A DNA stretch of 43,523 nt. Source: a virus. Shown here in pieces: positions 25,273 through 34,165 of this stretch. Location of the stretch: IMG/VR virus record IMGVR_UViG_3300030331_006345, positions 1-43,523 of that record, one strand, 5' to 3'. A program made the position numbers and the translations under genes. Under the pieces are notes generated by a model. It made no database searches, was not told the origin of the DNA, and saw only the letters and a list, made by a program, of their open reading frames with translations. Each line of letters begins with the position of its first letter. The stretch's first letter is position 1.

Positions 25273-25597
25273 CTTCTAGCCTTACAATATCATCTTCACC
25301 AAAATATTCTCCTCTTTGTATTTCTATAAAAATAAGATCCTCTGAACCAGTATTTCTTATTTGATGTTTAGCTTCAGTTGGAATGTGTATTACAGACGAT
25401 GATTCTATCGCATGAATTTCATCGTTTAATTTAAGCTCTCCCTGGCCTTGAATTACAACCCAAATTTCTTCTCTTTTGTAATGATATTGATAACTAGGAG
25501 CATTATTGGGGCTTATAACTATTTTTTTTACCTTACATGAAGTTTCATCTAAAAGATTTTCAAATGTTCCCCAAGGTCTACTTTCTTTATAATTCAT
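25253..25597 (-). CDS. Mannose-6-phosphate isomerase-type cupin
   Basis: A 114-residue cupin matching the C-terminal domain of type II phosphomannose isomerases: RPWGTFENLL, CKVKKIVISP, YQYHYKREEIWVVIQGQGEL (metal-binding H and E), IHIPTEAKHQIRN and GEYFGEDDIVRLEDDYGR. A stand-alone cupin may isomerise mannose-6-phosphate and fructose-6-phosphate, supplying GDP-mannose for Gmd. The nucleotidyltransferase half found in bacterial ManC is missing, unless the next gene provides it. It overlaps its neighbours on both sides. Confidence 0.85.
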   Translation of the reverse strand: MNYKESRPWGTFENLLDETSCKVKKIVISPNNAPSYQYHYKREEIWVVIQGQGELKLNDEIHAIESSSVIHIPTEAKHQIRNTGSEDLIFIEIQRGEYFGEDDIVRLEDDYGRI

Positions 25598-26232
25598 TTC
25601 AATGTAAAAAATATTTCCTGATGACTGTATTCTACAAAATTTACAGGTTGATCAGGTTTATGTGTTTTACAAATATAATTGTAAAGTTCCTTATATTGTT
25701 TCTCTCCAAGTTGATCGTGTAATTCAATTGCAATATATTTTATATTTTTTAAATTTTTACCCATCAAAAGCTCGTATTCTGAAGTTTCACAATCTATTTT
25801 CATGTAATCTACTTTGTTGTTAACTTTATCTAAAATACTTTCTAAAGAAATAGATTCAACTTGACAGACAACATCTAAACCATTCCAATCTGGTCTAACA
25901 TTTTGCTTTTCTATTGCATAAGATCCATCTTCCATGGATTCATGACCTTTTAAGTTTAATATTTCTCCATCATTTTTGCTCACCGCTTTATGAAATATCG
26001 AAATATGTTTATCATTAAACTTTTGTTTTAGTTTTTTTACCAAGAAGTAATTGGCTTCGTAAGCGTGAATTTTAGAAAAAGTATTTTTGTGAAGGTCTAA
26101 AAAGCAACCATTGTTGCAACCAATATCAATAGCGACTTTCCCTTGTGCATTCTTAGGAATAGGGTAAGAACCAATGTTTTTTCTTAGTTTTTTTTGAGAG
26201 TATATCTCCTCATATTTTTTATTTATATCCAT
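25594..26232 (-). CDS. FkbM-family methyltransferase
   Basis: A 212-residue SAM-dependent methyltransferase. Motif I is VAIDIGCNNGCFLDL, then KIHAYEAN (acidic loop), HKAVSKNDGEIL, and VESISLESIL with DYMKIDCETSEYELLMG, which is the FkbM signature 'DxxKIDVEGxE'. Such enzymes O-methylate sugars or polyketides. In the glycan cluster it probably methylates a sugar hydroxyl, protecting or varying the glycan. The 3' end overlaps the cupin ATG (4 bases). The 5' side has 19 non-coding bases. Confidence 0.88.
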   Translation of the reverse strand: MDINKKYEEIYSQKKLRKNIGSYPIPKNAQGKVAIDIGCNNGCFLDLHKNTFSKIHAYEANYFLVKKLKQKFNDKHISIFHKAVSKNDGEILNLKGHESMEDGSYAIEKQNVRPDWNGLDVVCQVESISLESILDKVNNKVDYMKIDCETSEYELLMGKNLKNIKYIAIELHDQLGEKQYKELYNYICKTHKPDQPVNFVEYSHQEIFFTLK

Positions 26233-26251
26233 AATATCATTAATTTAAAAT

Positions 26252-26941
26252 TTACCAAATGCATTTTCTTGTAGAAAAATGTCCTCCGCTATAATAATCT
26301 CTAGCAAAACCTTCAGATTGCAACCATGGGTTTAATGTTGATCCAGCGTCTATATACAAATTATTTTTATTACTTTCAAATAATTGATGACATAGCATGT
26401 TTCCAAAAGGTCCACAACAAAAAAGAAAAAGTTTATTTTTTAAATTATTGTCTTTAATTTCTTTTATTAGAGAATAGTTATTAACCCAAGCGCTAAATCC
26501 TACCTTATATATTTTTTCAGGTTTGAAAGGTAGTTGATCAAATTTACCTCTTTCATTAGCTACTAGGTGAACATCATGATTACTATACTCTTTTAAAAAA
26601 GTTTCTTTATATATTTCATAATTTGTATTAACAAAAACATTTGCAAAAGTCATATGATCCTCATCTTGTTCACTGAATTCTCGCATTTTTTGCGCCCTAT
26701 CACCGTTACAGCATGGACAGCAAGTTCCTATATAATAATTAGGATCTTTAAATTTTATTGCATTTATAAGTTCTTGCCTATATTTTTGTTCAGTAGTGGG
26801 AGTATTTTCAAACTCACTATTATTTAAATTTTCATTAAGCATCGCTGCCCACTCACCATCTGCAAATTTAGAAAAAGCAAACGGTTTGCCTTTTTTAAAT
26901 TTTTCAAAAAGATTGTATATTTCTTGAGTAAAATCTTTCAT
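26252..26941 (-). CDS. GT-D-type (DUF1792-like) glycosyltransferase
   Basis: A 229-residue protein. FAFSKFADGEWAAML contains the D-x-E metal-binding motif typical of GT-D enzymes ('RFGDGE'). A CCPCCNGDR cluster is unusual; four Cys in five residues could bind metal. Later, YKVGFSAWVNNYSLI, KLFLFCCGPFGNMLCHQLF and YIDAGSTLNPWLQ fit the Rossmann part and the end of the family ('xDxGs'). It would transfer a sugar to a growing glycan. Its start overlaps the dehydratase stop (ATGA). Confidence 0.7.
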   Translation of the reverse strand: MKDFTQEIYNLFEKFKKGKPFAFSKFADGEWAAMLNENLNNSEFENTPTTEQKYRQELINAIKFKDPNYYIGTCCPCCNGDRAQKMREFSEQDEDHMTFANVFVNTNYEIYKETFLKEYSNHDVHLVANERGKFDQLPFKPEKIYKVGFSAWVNNYSLIKEIKDNNLKNKLFLFCCGPFGNMLCHQLFESNKNNLYIDAGSTLNPWLQSEGFARDYYSGGHFSTRKCIW

Positions 26942-27948
26942 ATTTTAAGCCACTCATCTCTATCTAAACTCCATTTTATTGTGGACTCTAATGACTGCTC
27001 GAAAGACACTGGATGATTCCATCCAAGTTTTTTCATTTTTTCTCCATCAAGAGCGTATCGTAAATCATGTCCTGGACGTTGACTATGAAAGTCAACCATT
27101 TCGTATTTTAATTCTTTACCTAATATGTCAGCTATTAATTGTGCCAATTGTAAATTATCAGTTTCTTTTTCACCAACTATATTAAATCTGCCCTTTGATG
27201 CATCATAGTTATCTAATGTTTCATCACAATTCTCTAAAATATGCAGAAGAGCATCAGCAATGTTTCTAGCATGTATGTAAAACCTACTTCCAGCTTCAGT
27301 TTTTTCTTTATTACTATGTATTGTAACTGTTTCATTATTCAGAACTTTATTGATTACTTTTGGTACAAACTTTTCTGGATGTTGTCGTTCACCTATAACA
27401 TTCATTGTATTCGTAATAATTATAGGTATTTTATAAGTATTAGCGTAAGACTGACAAATACACTCAGCGGCTCCTTTTGATGCAGAATAAGGGTTGCCAC
27501 AGTTAAATCTTTCTCCTTCTTTATAGTTTTTACCAATTGGCGCTGATCCATAAACTTCATCTGTAGAAAAATAAATGAATTTTTTTAGATTAGGAAGGCT
27601 CCTGGCATACTCTAAAATATGTAAAGTAGAGTCAATATTATTTTGAACAAAAGGGACTGGGTCAGATATTGAGTTGTCTACATGTGAATCGGCTGCTACA
27701 TGGAATATATATTCGATATCTCCTAATTCTTTTATTAACCCTTCTTGAAATGGCAAAGACAAATCTGTGGTAAATATTTTTACTCTGTCATCGTTAAACA
27801 CATTGATATCTCTGATTCTATCATGGCCTGAACTAGCATAGCTTAGCTTATCTAAGCAGTAGATTTCCCAATCTGTTTTCTTCAGAAAATGTTCTAATAT
27901 ATGATGTCCAACAAATCCATTGGCCCCTGTTAAGATTACTTTAGTCAT
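26938..27948 (-). CDS. NAD-dependent dTDP-glucose 4,6-dehydratase-like enzyme
   Basis: A 336-residue extended SDR. It shows KVILTGANGFVGHHILEHFL, then IFHVAADSHVDNS, IYFSTDEVYGSAP (the RmlB 'STDEVYG'), PYSASKGAAECICQSYA (YxxxK), NTMNVIGERQHPEKFVPKVI and RFYIHARNIADAL, and the C-terminal RPGHDLRYALDGEKMKKLGW. These are typical of RmlB. It makes a 4-keto-6-deoxy sugar nucleotide. No RmlA, C or D partner is in the window, so the substrate may be UDP- or GDP-linked instead. Overlaps its neighbours by 1-4 bases. Confidence 0.9.
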   Translation of the reverse strand: MTKVILTGANGFVGHHILEHFLKKTDWEIYCLDKLSYASSGHDRIRDINVFNDDRVKIFTTDLSLPFQEGLIKELGDIEYIFHVAADSHVDNSISDPVPFVQNNIDSTLHILEYARSLPNLKKFIYFSTDEVYGSAPIGKNYKEGERFNCGNPYSASKGAAECICQSYANTYKIPIIITNTMNVIGERQHPEKFVPKVINKVLNNETVTIHSNKEKTEAGSRFYIHARNIADALLHILENCDETLDNYDASKGRFNIVGEKETDNLQLAQLIADILGKELKYEMVDFHSQRPGHDLRYALDGEKMKKLGWNHPVSFEQSLESTIKWSLDRDEWLKI

Positions 27949-28907
27949 TACTTATGTGTGTTTACGGTTTCAATATATTCTTTAAATTCATTTTGTTGAT
28001 CATACCACCAACTGCTAGCTTTGCATTTATCTCTATTTATATCTAATTCTAGAGACTCCCATTTAGGACCAACAGGATCAGTCACAACTAAATCTTCAGG
28101 TAAGCTAGATAGGGATCTTAGCTTATCTCCATCCTTTATAAGCTCTCTCCATTGTTTGACTCTCTCCTCAAATGTTCCCTCAGGTGGTTGACCTTTACAA
28201 AAAACACCTGAAAGTCCTACATGCATTGATCTGCTTTGATCTGGTTTTAAAACAAATAATTTATTTTTATCCATTATCCTTTCTATGGCTCCATCGTGAT
28301 GAGTATGATCGTATGGTGCTATCCTAGATATTGGATATTTTAATCCATAGTATAATGTTGGATTAGAATACAGTAATGGATCAGATAATATGGGTTTTAA
28401 ATATTTATTAATTGTATCTGTAGATATGACAGATAAAGATGTGCATTGGTAATCTCCCATTAAAATATCAGGACAGCCTTCTTTTTCTGCTTCTGGTCTT
28501 CTTTTATGTGCAGCACCCATTATCCTTGGGTATTTTTTAAGAAAATTATCATATATGTATTTATTAAACCTTACATAATCCTGAGTAGGTATCATGTCTT
28601 CCTCTCCTACTATCATAAAATCACCAGCTCTGCTTTCATCTGCTGCATATATATAAGTAGATAAAATATTATGAAAACCTGGGAGTGGACAACTTGTTTT
28701 TGGTTTGATAATTTGCTCTATTGTTGAATCAGGGAATTTTGTTTTGTAATACCTTATAACATCATTTTGATCCGCATCATGACCCTCTTCAGTATGTATT
28801 TGTATTTGATAATCATTTATCGTAGGCTCACAAAATATTTGCTCTAAGTAAAGATACAATAAATCTGACTTATTATAAGCTGCTATAGCTATTGTATTTT
28901 TATTCAT
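27948..28907 (-). CDS. Glycosyltransferase family 2-like protein
   Basis: A 319-residue protein starting NTIAIAAYNKSDLLYLYLEQ, a GT-A first strand, and containing DFMIVGEEDMIPTQDYVRF, the strand with an acidic pair where GT2 enzymes carry DxD. HTHHDGAIERIMD and SRSMHVGLSG could be the catalytic and acceptor regions. Conserved His and Asp residues in HTHHDG may coordinate metal. It is a likely sugar transferase in the cluster; the sugar is not identifiable. Overlaps the 2-epimerase gene by 8 bases. Confidence 0.68.
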   Translation of the reverse strand: MNKNTIAIAAYNKSDLLYLYLEQIFCEPTINDYQIQIHTEEGHDADQNDVIRYYKTKFPDSTIEQIIKPKTSCPLPGFHNILSTYIYAADESRAGDFMIVGEEDMIPTQDYVRFNKYIYDNFLKKYPRIMGAAHKRRPEAEKEGCPDILMGDYQCTSLSVISTDTINKYLKPILSDPLLYSNPTLYYGLKYPISRIAPYDHTHHDGAIERIMDKNKLFVLKPDQSRSMHVGLSGVFCKGQPPEGTFEERVKQWRELIKDGDKLRSLSSLPEDLVVTDPVGPKWESLELDINRDKCKASSWWYDQQNEFKEYIETVNTHK

Positions 28908-29898
28908 AACTATCTAGTATGGTATTAATTTTATTTGCGGCAGTTCCGTCTCCATAAGGACATGGGCTATTTATAGTACTATCCCTTATAACTGTTTCAA
29001 AAATTTTTGGCAAATCGCTTGGTTGTGGACACATAAATATGTGTCCAGAATCTATACCTTCTGGTCTTTCAGTAGTTTTTCTACAAACTATAATTTTTTT
29101 ACCTAAAAAAGACCCCTCTTCTTGTATTCCTCCAGAATCTGTAATAACAGCAGCGCATCCTTTTAAAATATTTAAAAAATCATCATGCTCCATAGCGTCA
29201 ACTTTTACTATGTTTTTTAAATTATTAGCTGCCTTTTTTATAATTGGATTAGGATGAATTGGATAAATAAATTGATTTCTAATGTGTTGTTTTGCTATTT
29301 GATCTATTTTTTCAAGCCACTCTTCTAACAGTTGTAAATTTTCATTTCTGTGCAAAGTAATAAGAATATCTTTGCCATAAAAAGCATCTTTTTTATAATC
29401 TATTAAATTATCCAGGGCGGTGTTTCCAGTAACAAAAACATCTCCTAAAACATTTTCGTTTTTTAAATTTTCAGAAGATAGATTAGTAGGACAGAAATTG
29501 ACAGTCGCTATTCTAGAAACCATTTGCCTATAAGCCTCTTCAGGATATGGATTTTCTAAATCAAAACTTCTTAAGCCAGATTCTATATAAAATATATTTT
29601 TTTTAAGATTATAGGCGGCTAACGCTGTGGCTGCAACAGTAGCTGTATCACCCTGGATTATAATGTTTTTGTAATTACTTAATATTTTTTCGCTTTTAAG
29701 AATAATCTGTTGAAAAATAGAATTCAATCTATTGTCACAAGTATTATCAAGTTTAACACAATGAGTGGGTTTTCCAAAATTAATTATATCAACATGTTGT
29801 TTGATGAATAAACTATGAAGAGATGGGTTATCTTTCAGTAAAGGCTTTACCTTTAAGTATTCTGGACGAGTGCCATAAACAACTAACGTATTACTCAT
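28900..29898 (-). CDS. wecB: UDP-N-acetylglucosamine 2-epimerase
   Basis: About 332 residues from ATG 29898, which forms an ATGA junction with the upstream gene; an upstream ATG at 29943 would add 15 residues unrelated to the family. The sequence has LVVYGTRPEYLKVKPL, IIIQGDTATVAATALAAY, FYIESGLRSFDLENPYPEE (family 'HVEAGLR...PxPEE'), VTGNTALDN, ILITLHRNEN, IYPIHPNP, VITDSGGIQEEGSFLGKKII and CRKTTERPEG. These are the full WecB/NeuC set. It interconverts UDP-GlcNAc and UDP-ManNAc, or releases ManNAc. Confidence 0.93.
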   Translation of the reverse strand: MSNTLVVYGTRPEYLKVKPLLKDNPSLHSLFIKQHVDIINFGKPTHCVKLDNTCDNRLNSIFQQIILKSEKILSNYKNIIIQGDTATVAATALAAYNLKKNIFYIESGLRSFDLENPYPEEAYRQMVSRIATVNFCPTNLSSENLKNENVLGDVFVTGNTALDNLIDYKKDAFYGKDILITLHRNENLQLLEEWLEKIDQIAKQHIRNQFIYPIHPNPIIKKAANNLKNIVKVDAMEHDDFLNILKGCAAVITDSGGIQEEGSFLGKKIIVCRKTTERPEGIDSGHIFMCPQPSDLPKIFETVIRDSTINSPCPYGDGTAANKINTILDSYE

Positions 29899-30635
29899 AT
29901 GTTCAATAGTTTCCAACCTTTTGAGTGATAATGTTTTAAACATTTTACAAACAATGTAGTATGGTGATTCACTGAAATAGCATTTTTATCTACTCCAAAT
30001 TTGTAAGCTAATTCTGGATCGCTTCCCCATAAACTCTTATCATCATTTGGATGAGGGGGAACATAAGTATTTAAATCTAAATATTTTTGAATAGTGTATG
30101 AAAAATGCATGTCTTCTCCAGCTATGTGACTAATTGGTACGTCAACCTCTCTCCAAAAAGCTGATAACAGGTCTCTATGAAAGAACCATGCATGACCACC
30201 CATATCAACTTGCTTTGTTTTTTGATTTGGATTAGACCAACCATCATTAATATAAGAATTATATTCTAAATCATTAAATGTAATACCGTTAGATAGATAC
30301 AGACCATTTTGTTCGTTCTCAATACAGTTGATACAATTTTCAAACCATTTTTCAGATGGTATTGTATCATCATCAAAGACGCAAATATAATCTGATGTCG
30401 CATTTAGAGCAAAAGCAAATCTTGCCCAGACTCCATAATTTGCGTTGTTAGCAGATATTGCAATATCATTATATTTAGAAAAATCGAATTGCGTTTCATC
30501 TTCTGGGTGATTTTTCCAAAAAAATATTTCTTTTGCTGGTATAGACTGCTTTTTTATAGCGTCATACTGTTTCTCTAATGTAAATGGTCTTCTAAAACCA
30601 TTTAATACAACTGATACCTCTTTACTTTTACTCAT
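29895..30635 (-). CDS. Glycosyltransferase family 2
   Basis: A 246-residue GT-A enzyme. It begins VSVVLNGFRRPFTLEKQYDA, has DYICVFDDDTIPSEKWFENC with the DDD metal-binding motif, and HAWFFHRDLLSAFW followed by HIAGEDMHFSYTIQKYL, where the ED pair matches the catalytic base region. Length is typical for a single-domain GT2. It is encoded between the GT4 gene (8-base overlap) and wecB (ATGA), so it probably acts on the same glycan. Confidence 0.85.
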   Translation of the reverse strand: MSKSKEVSVVLNGFRRPFTLEKQYDAIKKQSIPAKEIFFWKNHPEDETQFDFSKYNDIAISANNANYGVWARFAFALNATSDYICVFDDDTIPSEKWFENCINCIENEQNGLYLSNGITFNDLEYNSYINDGWSNPNQKTKQVDMGGHAWFFHRDLLSAFWREVDVPISHIAGEDMHFSYTIQKYLDLNTYVPPHPNDDKSLWGSDPELAYKFGVDKNAISVNHHTTLFVKCLKHYHSKGWKLLNI

Positions 30636-31479
30636 TATTTATTTTAGACCAAAAATTTTCTGCTGCATTTTCGCAACCTTTTTTAAAGTTATCGTAACCT
30701 ACTTCCTTAAATTCAAGATAAGCACCTATGCGATCTGTTTCTCCTATTATTTCTTCAATTCCACATAGTAAAGCTTCACCTACCATTCTACAAAAAGGCT
30801 CGTTTACTATGGGCGAATGAAATAAAGCTTTTGATTGTTGAAATATTTTAGAAATCTCCTCATGTGATTTCATACCAAAAAATTCAACATTATCAATACT
30901 ATTAAGTAATTCACTATAATCTTGATCTCCCCATCCAAAAATACTTACGCTTCTATCTGGATTTTGCTGAGCAAAAGAGATTAAATTATTTAAGCCTTTA
31001 AGGTGGTGTAAATATCCACAATACACAACATCGTATATTTTTTTATCTTCACTCTTTTTAAATATATTAGTGTCAATTGGATCGTAGACTATCTCTACAT
31101 TTTCAAAATAATTGCCATAAAGTTCAGTAAAAAACTTATAGTGATATTGAGTTAAAAAGAAATTTGTTTTTGAGTTTTTAAATAGCTCTTGTCTATCTTT
31201 ATGATTGAGATAAAGACAAGAATCATGTTCTAACCTAACAGAATTAGGTAACTTTTTTATATAATTAAGCTTTTCTGGAGATGTTTGAGTTATAGCTTCT
31301 AAATTAGAATTTATGACTAACTCATAAGAGCTAAGAAAGTCTACGATTGATGATGTATGATCATGCTCTTTTATTTCATGACCTAATTCACGACCCTTTT
31401 TTATAATTAAATCATTGCTGACTTGCGCCCCACCTTGACGTTGTTTTAAAGTAAAGTCAGATATAAAAAGTATTTTCAT
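30628..31479 (-). CDS. Glycosyltransferase family 4
   Basis: A 283-residue GT-B enzyme of the short GT4 type. KILFISDFTLKQRQGGAQVS is the Gly-rich N-terminal loop. IYDVVYCGYLHHLKGLNNLI is the start of the second Rossmann domain with the usual His-Lys-Gly. ALFHSPIVNEPFCRMVGEAL carries the E-x7-E donor site (E...GEAL). It is the first gene of the glycan cluster reading leftward. A promoter-like sequence lies just upstream. Donor and acceptor unknown. Confidence 0.85.
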   Translation of the reverse strand: MKILFISDFTLKQRQGGAQVSNDLIIKKGRELGHEIKEHDHTSSIVDFLSSYELVINSNLEAITQTSPEKLNYIKKLPNSVRLEHDSCLYLNHKDRQELFKNSKTNFFLTQYHYKFFTELYGNYFENVEIVYDPIDTNIFKKSEDKKIYDVVYCGYLHHLKGLNNLISFAQQNPDRSVSIFGWGDQDYSELLNSIDNVEFFGMKSHEEISKIFQQSKALFHSPIVNEPFCRMVGEALLCGIEEIIGETDRIGAYLEFKEVGYDNFKKGCENAAENFWSKINNE

Positions 31480-31490
31480 GCAGTAGCATG

Positions 31491-31518
31491 ATTATACCTT
31501 ATAAGTCCTCTTCTTCAA
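31491..31518 (-). promoter_or_regulatory. Possible sigma-70 promoter for the glycan cluster
   Basis: On the minus strand TTGAAG (31518-31513) is followed after 16 bases by a perfect TATAAT (31496-31491). The start point would fall about 5 bases before the ATG of the GT4 gene at 31479, so the transcript would have a very short leader. The -35 box matches 4 of 6 positions and lies inside the end of the preceding gene. Confidence 0.4.
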
Positions 31519-32479
31519 TAAAAATAGAAATATTTTCTAAATCAGGATTTTGAGCTAGTAAATCACTTTGATTATAAAAATTTTCATCATTCCAACCCCA
31601 CTCACTTAGCACTTCTTCATCATCCCAAGCTACTGCGTCACTTGATGTCATTTTGCTTACAGGTTTTTTACTCCAAAACCTACAAGACCAATATCTAGCC
31701 TTATACTTTGGACCTGGATTTGTATCACACTTATGTCTAGCTCTAAAATTTCTTCTTCTCTCTGGATCGTCTCTTTTTATCTCCATGTTTGGATCGCCAA
31801 ACTTAACCATGACAACATTACCTTTTTCATTTTTTACATACACACCAAACTTCTTTTTAGAGCCTGATGGTAACCTGAACGGCTTATTTAGAGTTTTTTT
31901 TTGAGCCTCTGTATAATCTAAATCTTCAGCCTCGTTGTCCATTTCCTCCTCAGATACACCAGCTTTTAAAAGATCGATTTTCGCCATAGTGAAGTTAAGA
32001 TCGCTAAATTCTATGTACTCACGACCTAGCTCTTCATTGTAATATTCTTCACTACCTCTAGCTATATCTGAATCAGCGGCACGGTAAGATTTCTTAACTT
32101 TGCCGCCTCTCATCATTTTTAGAAATGTATTCACTCTAGCCATAGCCCACTGGCCCCTGCTTTTTCCAGGTCTGTGGCTACTTGAAAAAGCTCCAGCGCC
32201 TCGCCTATAAACTTTTTTAAGTTGTCCTAATGTTACTTTTCTAGAGTGTTTGGAGTTATGCTCCTTTACTTTGTTTTTAAGAGCTGTTACTACTTTTTCA
32301 GAAAAAGTAATCTTAGGAGCTTTTTTGCCTCCGCCAGCTGACCCTTTAGGATTTTTCTTTGAACCTCTTCTGCGCTCTGAAGGTTTAGCTGGAGTCTGCG
32401 CTCCACTTTTGCGGCCAGGTCTCTTAGCAGCCTGTGACTCTAAAAAGTCTTTTGCTCGGTCTGAAAAATCATACTCCAT
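31499..32479 (-). CDS. Basic phage virion-type protein, hypothetical
   Basis: About 326 residues from ATG 32479 (a TTG at 32497 is also in frame). The N-terminal 70 residues are a Lys/Arg/Pro-rich tail (KRPGRKSGAQTPAKPSERRR). A domain follows with VTLGQLKKVYRRGAGAFSSS, then HRPGKSRGQWAMARVNTFLK, a recurrent phage module of unknown function. Its C-terminal part (FGVYVKNEKGNVVMVKFGDP, then RRRNFRARHKCDTNPGPKYK, ARYWSCRFW) is another module common in marine phage genomes. The end is acidic. It could bind DNA or act in capsid assembly; function not known. Confidence 0.7.
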   Translation of the reverse strand: MEYDFSDRAKDFLESQAAKRPGRKSGAQTPAKPSERRRGSKKNPKGSAGGGKKAPKITFSEKVVTALKNKVKEHNSKHSRKVTLGQLKKVYRRGAGAFSSSHRPGKSRGQWAMARVNTFLKMMRGGKVKKSYRAADSDIARGSEEYYNEELGREYIEFSDLNFTMAKIDLLKAGVSEEEMDNEAEDLDYTEAQKKTLNKPFRLPSGSKKKFGVYVKNEKGNVVMVKFGDPNMEIKRDDPERRRNFRARHKCDTNPGPKYKARYWSCRFWSKKPVSKMTSSDAVAWDDEEVLSEWGWNDENFYNQSDLLAQNPDLENISIFIEEEDL

Positions 32480-32518
32480 ACGAAAAAATTTACACAAAAA
32501 ATGATTAAAAATGAATTT

Positions 32519-34165
32519 TTATCCTTCGCAAGAGGAACAAGATAGAATAGATCTAGCTAACTCTTGGCTTGGGTTAGCACTTCTTTGGTAGTAAAACGTC
32601 TTAACTCCCTGCTCCCATCCAAATATCAGTAGCTCGCTTACTTGTTTTGGTGGGCATTTAGGTGAAATCATAAGGTTCAGACTTTGGCTCTGGTCTATGT
32701 ATTTCTGCCTTTGTGCAGCCTGAATTACTATTTCTTTTTGTGATATCTCTCCAAAAGTCTTAAATACATCTTTTTCTTCATCAGTTAAGAAATCTAAATG
32801 TTGAACTGATCCACCTTTAAGTAGAATAGATTTCCAGGTTTTTTGCGTGTTCTTTTTCTTTTCTTCTAAAAGATTTTCAAGATAAGGATTTTTGTAAGTG
32901 AACTTACCCTTGGCTAAATCCTTTGTAAAATAATTACTATTCAAAGGTTCTATGGATGGAGAAACTTGCCCTAGTATAAAAGAGCTTGAGGTAGTAGGCG
33001 CAATAGCCATTGTGGTCATATTACGCCTACCATAACCCTGGAGATATTCAGGTTCTCCAAGTAGGACAGAGAGATCTTCTGTTGCTTTGTCACATTTTTC
33101 TCTAATAAATTGATGTATTTCTTGGTTTAAAAACTGCGCTTGTAATCCCTCAAAAGGAATCATTTGTTTCTGCAAGTAAGAATGCCAACCCAAAACTCCT
33201 ACTCCAATTGCTCTTTGTCTTTTAGCAAACTCATGAGATGATTTCATGAATGGCATCCCAGAAGTTTTTTGTATATATTCTTCCATGACAGCATCAAGAA
33301 AAAATGTCAAAGTCTCTACAGCGTCAGTTTCTTTTATTTCGTCCCAATGGACTAAATTCAAAGAGGCTAAACAGCAAACAAAAGACTCTTCTTCAGATGA
33401 GCTTAGAGCTATCTCACTACAAAGGTTAGATGCATGTACTTTTAAATTTTTATCCTTATAAGCTTTGGGTGCAGCATCATTTACACTGTCAGTAAAAAAT
33501 AAATAAGGATATCCTGTTTCAAATCTTTTTCTTATAACAGAGGCCCATATAGATCTTTTTTCTTTGTCGCCATCCATAAGATCTCTCATCCAAGAGTTAT
33601 CAATGCATACTCCAAAAGATAAATCCTGTATGGGATGGCCCTCACTTCTAATTCTTAAAAACTCCTTAATATCTGGATGGTCTATTGGTAAATATCCAGC
33701 AAAAGATCCTCTTCTTACATTACTTTGTGAAACAACAGATGAAACTTTGTCAAAAAGCTCCATGAAATGTACTGATCCGCTAGATGTGCCTCCAGATGAT
33801 ATTTCTTCTCCCCTGCCTCTTAAAGAACCAAAATACGCTGATGTCCCAGCCCCATGTTTAGTTTGTATTCCTACTTCAGCTTGCTTTTCTAAGATAGAAT
33901 CCATCCTGTCTTCTATATAGACTCCATTACAAGAGATAGGCAAACCTCTTTCTCTGCCAAAGTTAGCCCATACAGGACTAGATAAAGAATAGAAACCCCT
34001 GGCTACATATTCTTCAAACTTTTCAGCAAATCCTTTTACATTTAAAATTTTTTCAGCAGACTTGGCTATATCGGCAACTCTTTGTTTCGGGGACTCGTCT
34101 TTTTCTAAATAACCTCTTTTTAAGAACGCTTTAGAATCTTTGTTTAACCAGTAATATTTTTTCAT
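32519..34165 (-). CDS. nrdA: Ribonucleoside-diphosphate reductase, large (alpha) subunit
   Basis: About 548 residues. Active-site features are PISCNGVY (redox Cys79), ASNLCSEI (N247, C249, E251), the VCCLASLNL Cys264, and AIAPTTSSSFILGQVSPSIEP. The C-terminal CSSCEG holds the Cys pair (C543, C546) that re-reduces the active site. The N-terminal ATP cone of bacterial NrdA is missing, so the enzyme lacks the usual overall-activity switch. It is shorter than bacterial NrdA (about 760) for this reason. The ATG at 34165 overlaps the nrdB stop (TGATG). It makes dNTP precursors for phage DNA. Confidence 0.95.
   Translation of the reverse strand: MKKYYWLNKDSKAFLKRGYLEKDESPKQRVADIAKSAEKILNVKGFAEKFEEYVARGFYSLSSPVWANFGRERGLPISCNGVYIEDRMDSILEKQAEVGIQTKHGAGTSAYFGSLRGRGEEISSGGTSSGSVHFMELFDKVSSVVSQSNVRRGSFAGYLPIDHPDIKEFLRIRSEGHPIQDLSFGVCIDNSWMRDLMDGDKEKRSIWASVIRKRFETGYPYLFFTDSVNDAAPKAYKDKNLKVHASNLCSEIALSSSEEESFVCCLASLNLVHWDEIKETDAVETLTFFLDAVMEEYIQKTSGMPFMKSSHEFAKRQRAIGVGVLGWHSYLQKQMIPFEGLQAQFLNQEIHQFIREKCDKATEDLSVLLGEPEYLQGYGRRNMTTMAIAPTTSSSFILGQVSPSIEPLNSNYFTKDLAKGKFTYKNPYLENLLEEKKKNTQKTWKSILLKGGSVQHLDFLTDEEKDVFKTFGEISQKEIVIQAAQRQKYIDQSQSLNLMISPKCPPKQVSELLIFGWEQGVKTFYYQRSANPSQELARSILSCSSCEG

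Noticed and set aside
29899-29943. ATG at 29943 as start of the 2-epimerase gene.
   Set aside because: The extra 15 residues do not match the family. The ATG at 29898 forms an ATGA junction and begins right before the conserved first strand.
33564-33920. Rightward open frame of 118 codons opposite nrdA.
   Set aside because: Lies entirely inside a well-supported reductase gene and has shadow-like composition.
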